Below, one piece after another: positions 15,441 to 15,721 of a DNA stretch of 15,721 bases (positions within the stretch are counted from its first letter, which is position 1; each line of letters begins with the position of its first letter). Origin of the DNA: Bacteroidota bacterium (GTDB lineage: Bacteria; Bacteroidota; Bacteroidia; Flavobacteriales; Flavobacteriaceae); NCBI GenBank assembly GCA_009937085.1, contig JAACDD010000037.1, positions 1 to 15,721 on the forward strand, written 5' to 3'. The notes under the pieces are model-generated. The model did no database searches, was not told where the DNA came from, and saw only the letters and a program-made list of their open reading frames with translations. A program made the position numbers and the translations under genes.

Positions 15441-15721
15441 CTAAATAGATGAGATAATTGGCTTAAGTATTTCAACCCAATGGTTGTAGCCTTTTTCGTT
15501 GAGATGAACACCATCATAGGTAAATTCGTTCTTTAAAAAACCATCTTCATTTTTAAAAGATGCGTTTAGGTCAATTAGTATATAATTGCGCGCACCTTTC
15601 TGCTGTCTTAGCATGGTATTCACTTTTAAAATATTTTCATTCATAAAGTCTTCATGTGTGGGTAACAGCGTTTGGAGATAGACCTCCGTTTTTGGTGATT
15701 TTTCGTTTATCTGCTCAATAA
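15441..15721 (-). CDS. SGNH/GDSL hydrolase, C-terminal part (5' end beyond window edge)
   Basis: The frame is open to the right edge and gives 93 C-terminal residues. Seen: VYLQTLLPTHEDF, the strand and loop before the mid-protein helix common in bacterial SGNH hydrolases; NYILIDLNASF; and the catalytic block V YDGVHLNEKGYNHW, with the Asp-x-x-His pair of the SGNH active site. The N-terminal GDSL block is outside the window, so the class rests on the C-terminal half. An internal ATG at 15644 is not the start, because conserved sequence continues upstream of it. It runs in the same direction as the PUL and ends about 200 bp before the SusC start. It may be the end of a neighbouring PUL operon or a further esterase of this locus. 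It is distinct in sequence from the SGNH gene at 5300-6004. Confidence 0.85.
   Translation of the reverse strand, partial: IEQINEKSPKTEVYLQTLLPTHEDFMNENILKVNTMLRQQKGARNYILIDLNASFKNEDGFLKNEFTYDGVHLNEKGYNHWVEILKPIISSI

Noticed and set aside
15287..15517. 76-codon minus-strand open frame across the leader and the SGNH 3' end
   Set aside because: Low-complexity composition, no recognisable motif, and it overlaps a well-supported SGNH coding end in another frame.

Overview
The window is one tightly packed run of minus-strand genes from an AT-rich genome of the Bacteroidota, most likely a marine flavobacterium. The evidence is a SusC-type TonB-dependent receptor followed by a SusD-type lipoprotein, lipoprotein signal peptides on most products, acidic residues after the lipid cysteine in some of them, almost no Shine-Dalgarno sequences, and several sulfatases. 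It is a polysaccharide utilization locus (PUL). Both ends are cut: the right edge holds the C-terminal part of an SGNH hydrolase and the left edge the N-terminal third of a sulfatase.

Layout in the direction of transcription (right to left): (1) the 3' end of an SGNH/GDSL hydrolase gene (15721-15441); (2) an AT-rich, gene-free stretch of about 200 bp with a candidate promoter (15440-15239); (3) the uptake module: SusC-like receptor (15238-12185), SusD-like protein (12181-10820), a small lipocalin-like lipoprotein (10794-10336, DUF5004-like) and a beta-sandwich lipoprotein (10329-9253, DUF4961-like) in the place of SusE/SusF; (4) a strong hairpin with a T-run (9233-9193) that looks like an intrinsic terminator or attenuator; (5) the enzyme module: GH43 glycosidase (9182-7425), sulfatase (7414-6014), SGNH esterase (6004-5300), alpha/beta-hydrolase esterase (5282-4371), sulfatase (4374-2650), SASA-type acetylesterase (2640-604) and a third sulfatase (587 to the left edge). 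Gaps within each module are at most about 25 bp, and one gene pair overlaps by 4 bp.

How the genes may work together (inference): the surface lipoproteins and the SusCD pair capture and import oligosaccharides. Three different sulfatases and three or four unrelated esterases then remove sulfate and acyl groups, and the GH43 enzyme releases arabinose or xylose. The gene set suggests a sulfated, O-acetylated glycan containing pentoses, such as an algal cell-wall or extracellular polysaccharide. No endo-acting hydrolase, polysaccharide lyase, transcription regulator or sugar-catabolism gene is in the window, so the backbone cannot be identified. No tRNA, rRNA, CRISPR array, insertion sequence or other mobile element was seen.
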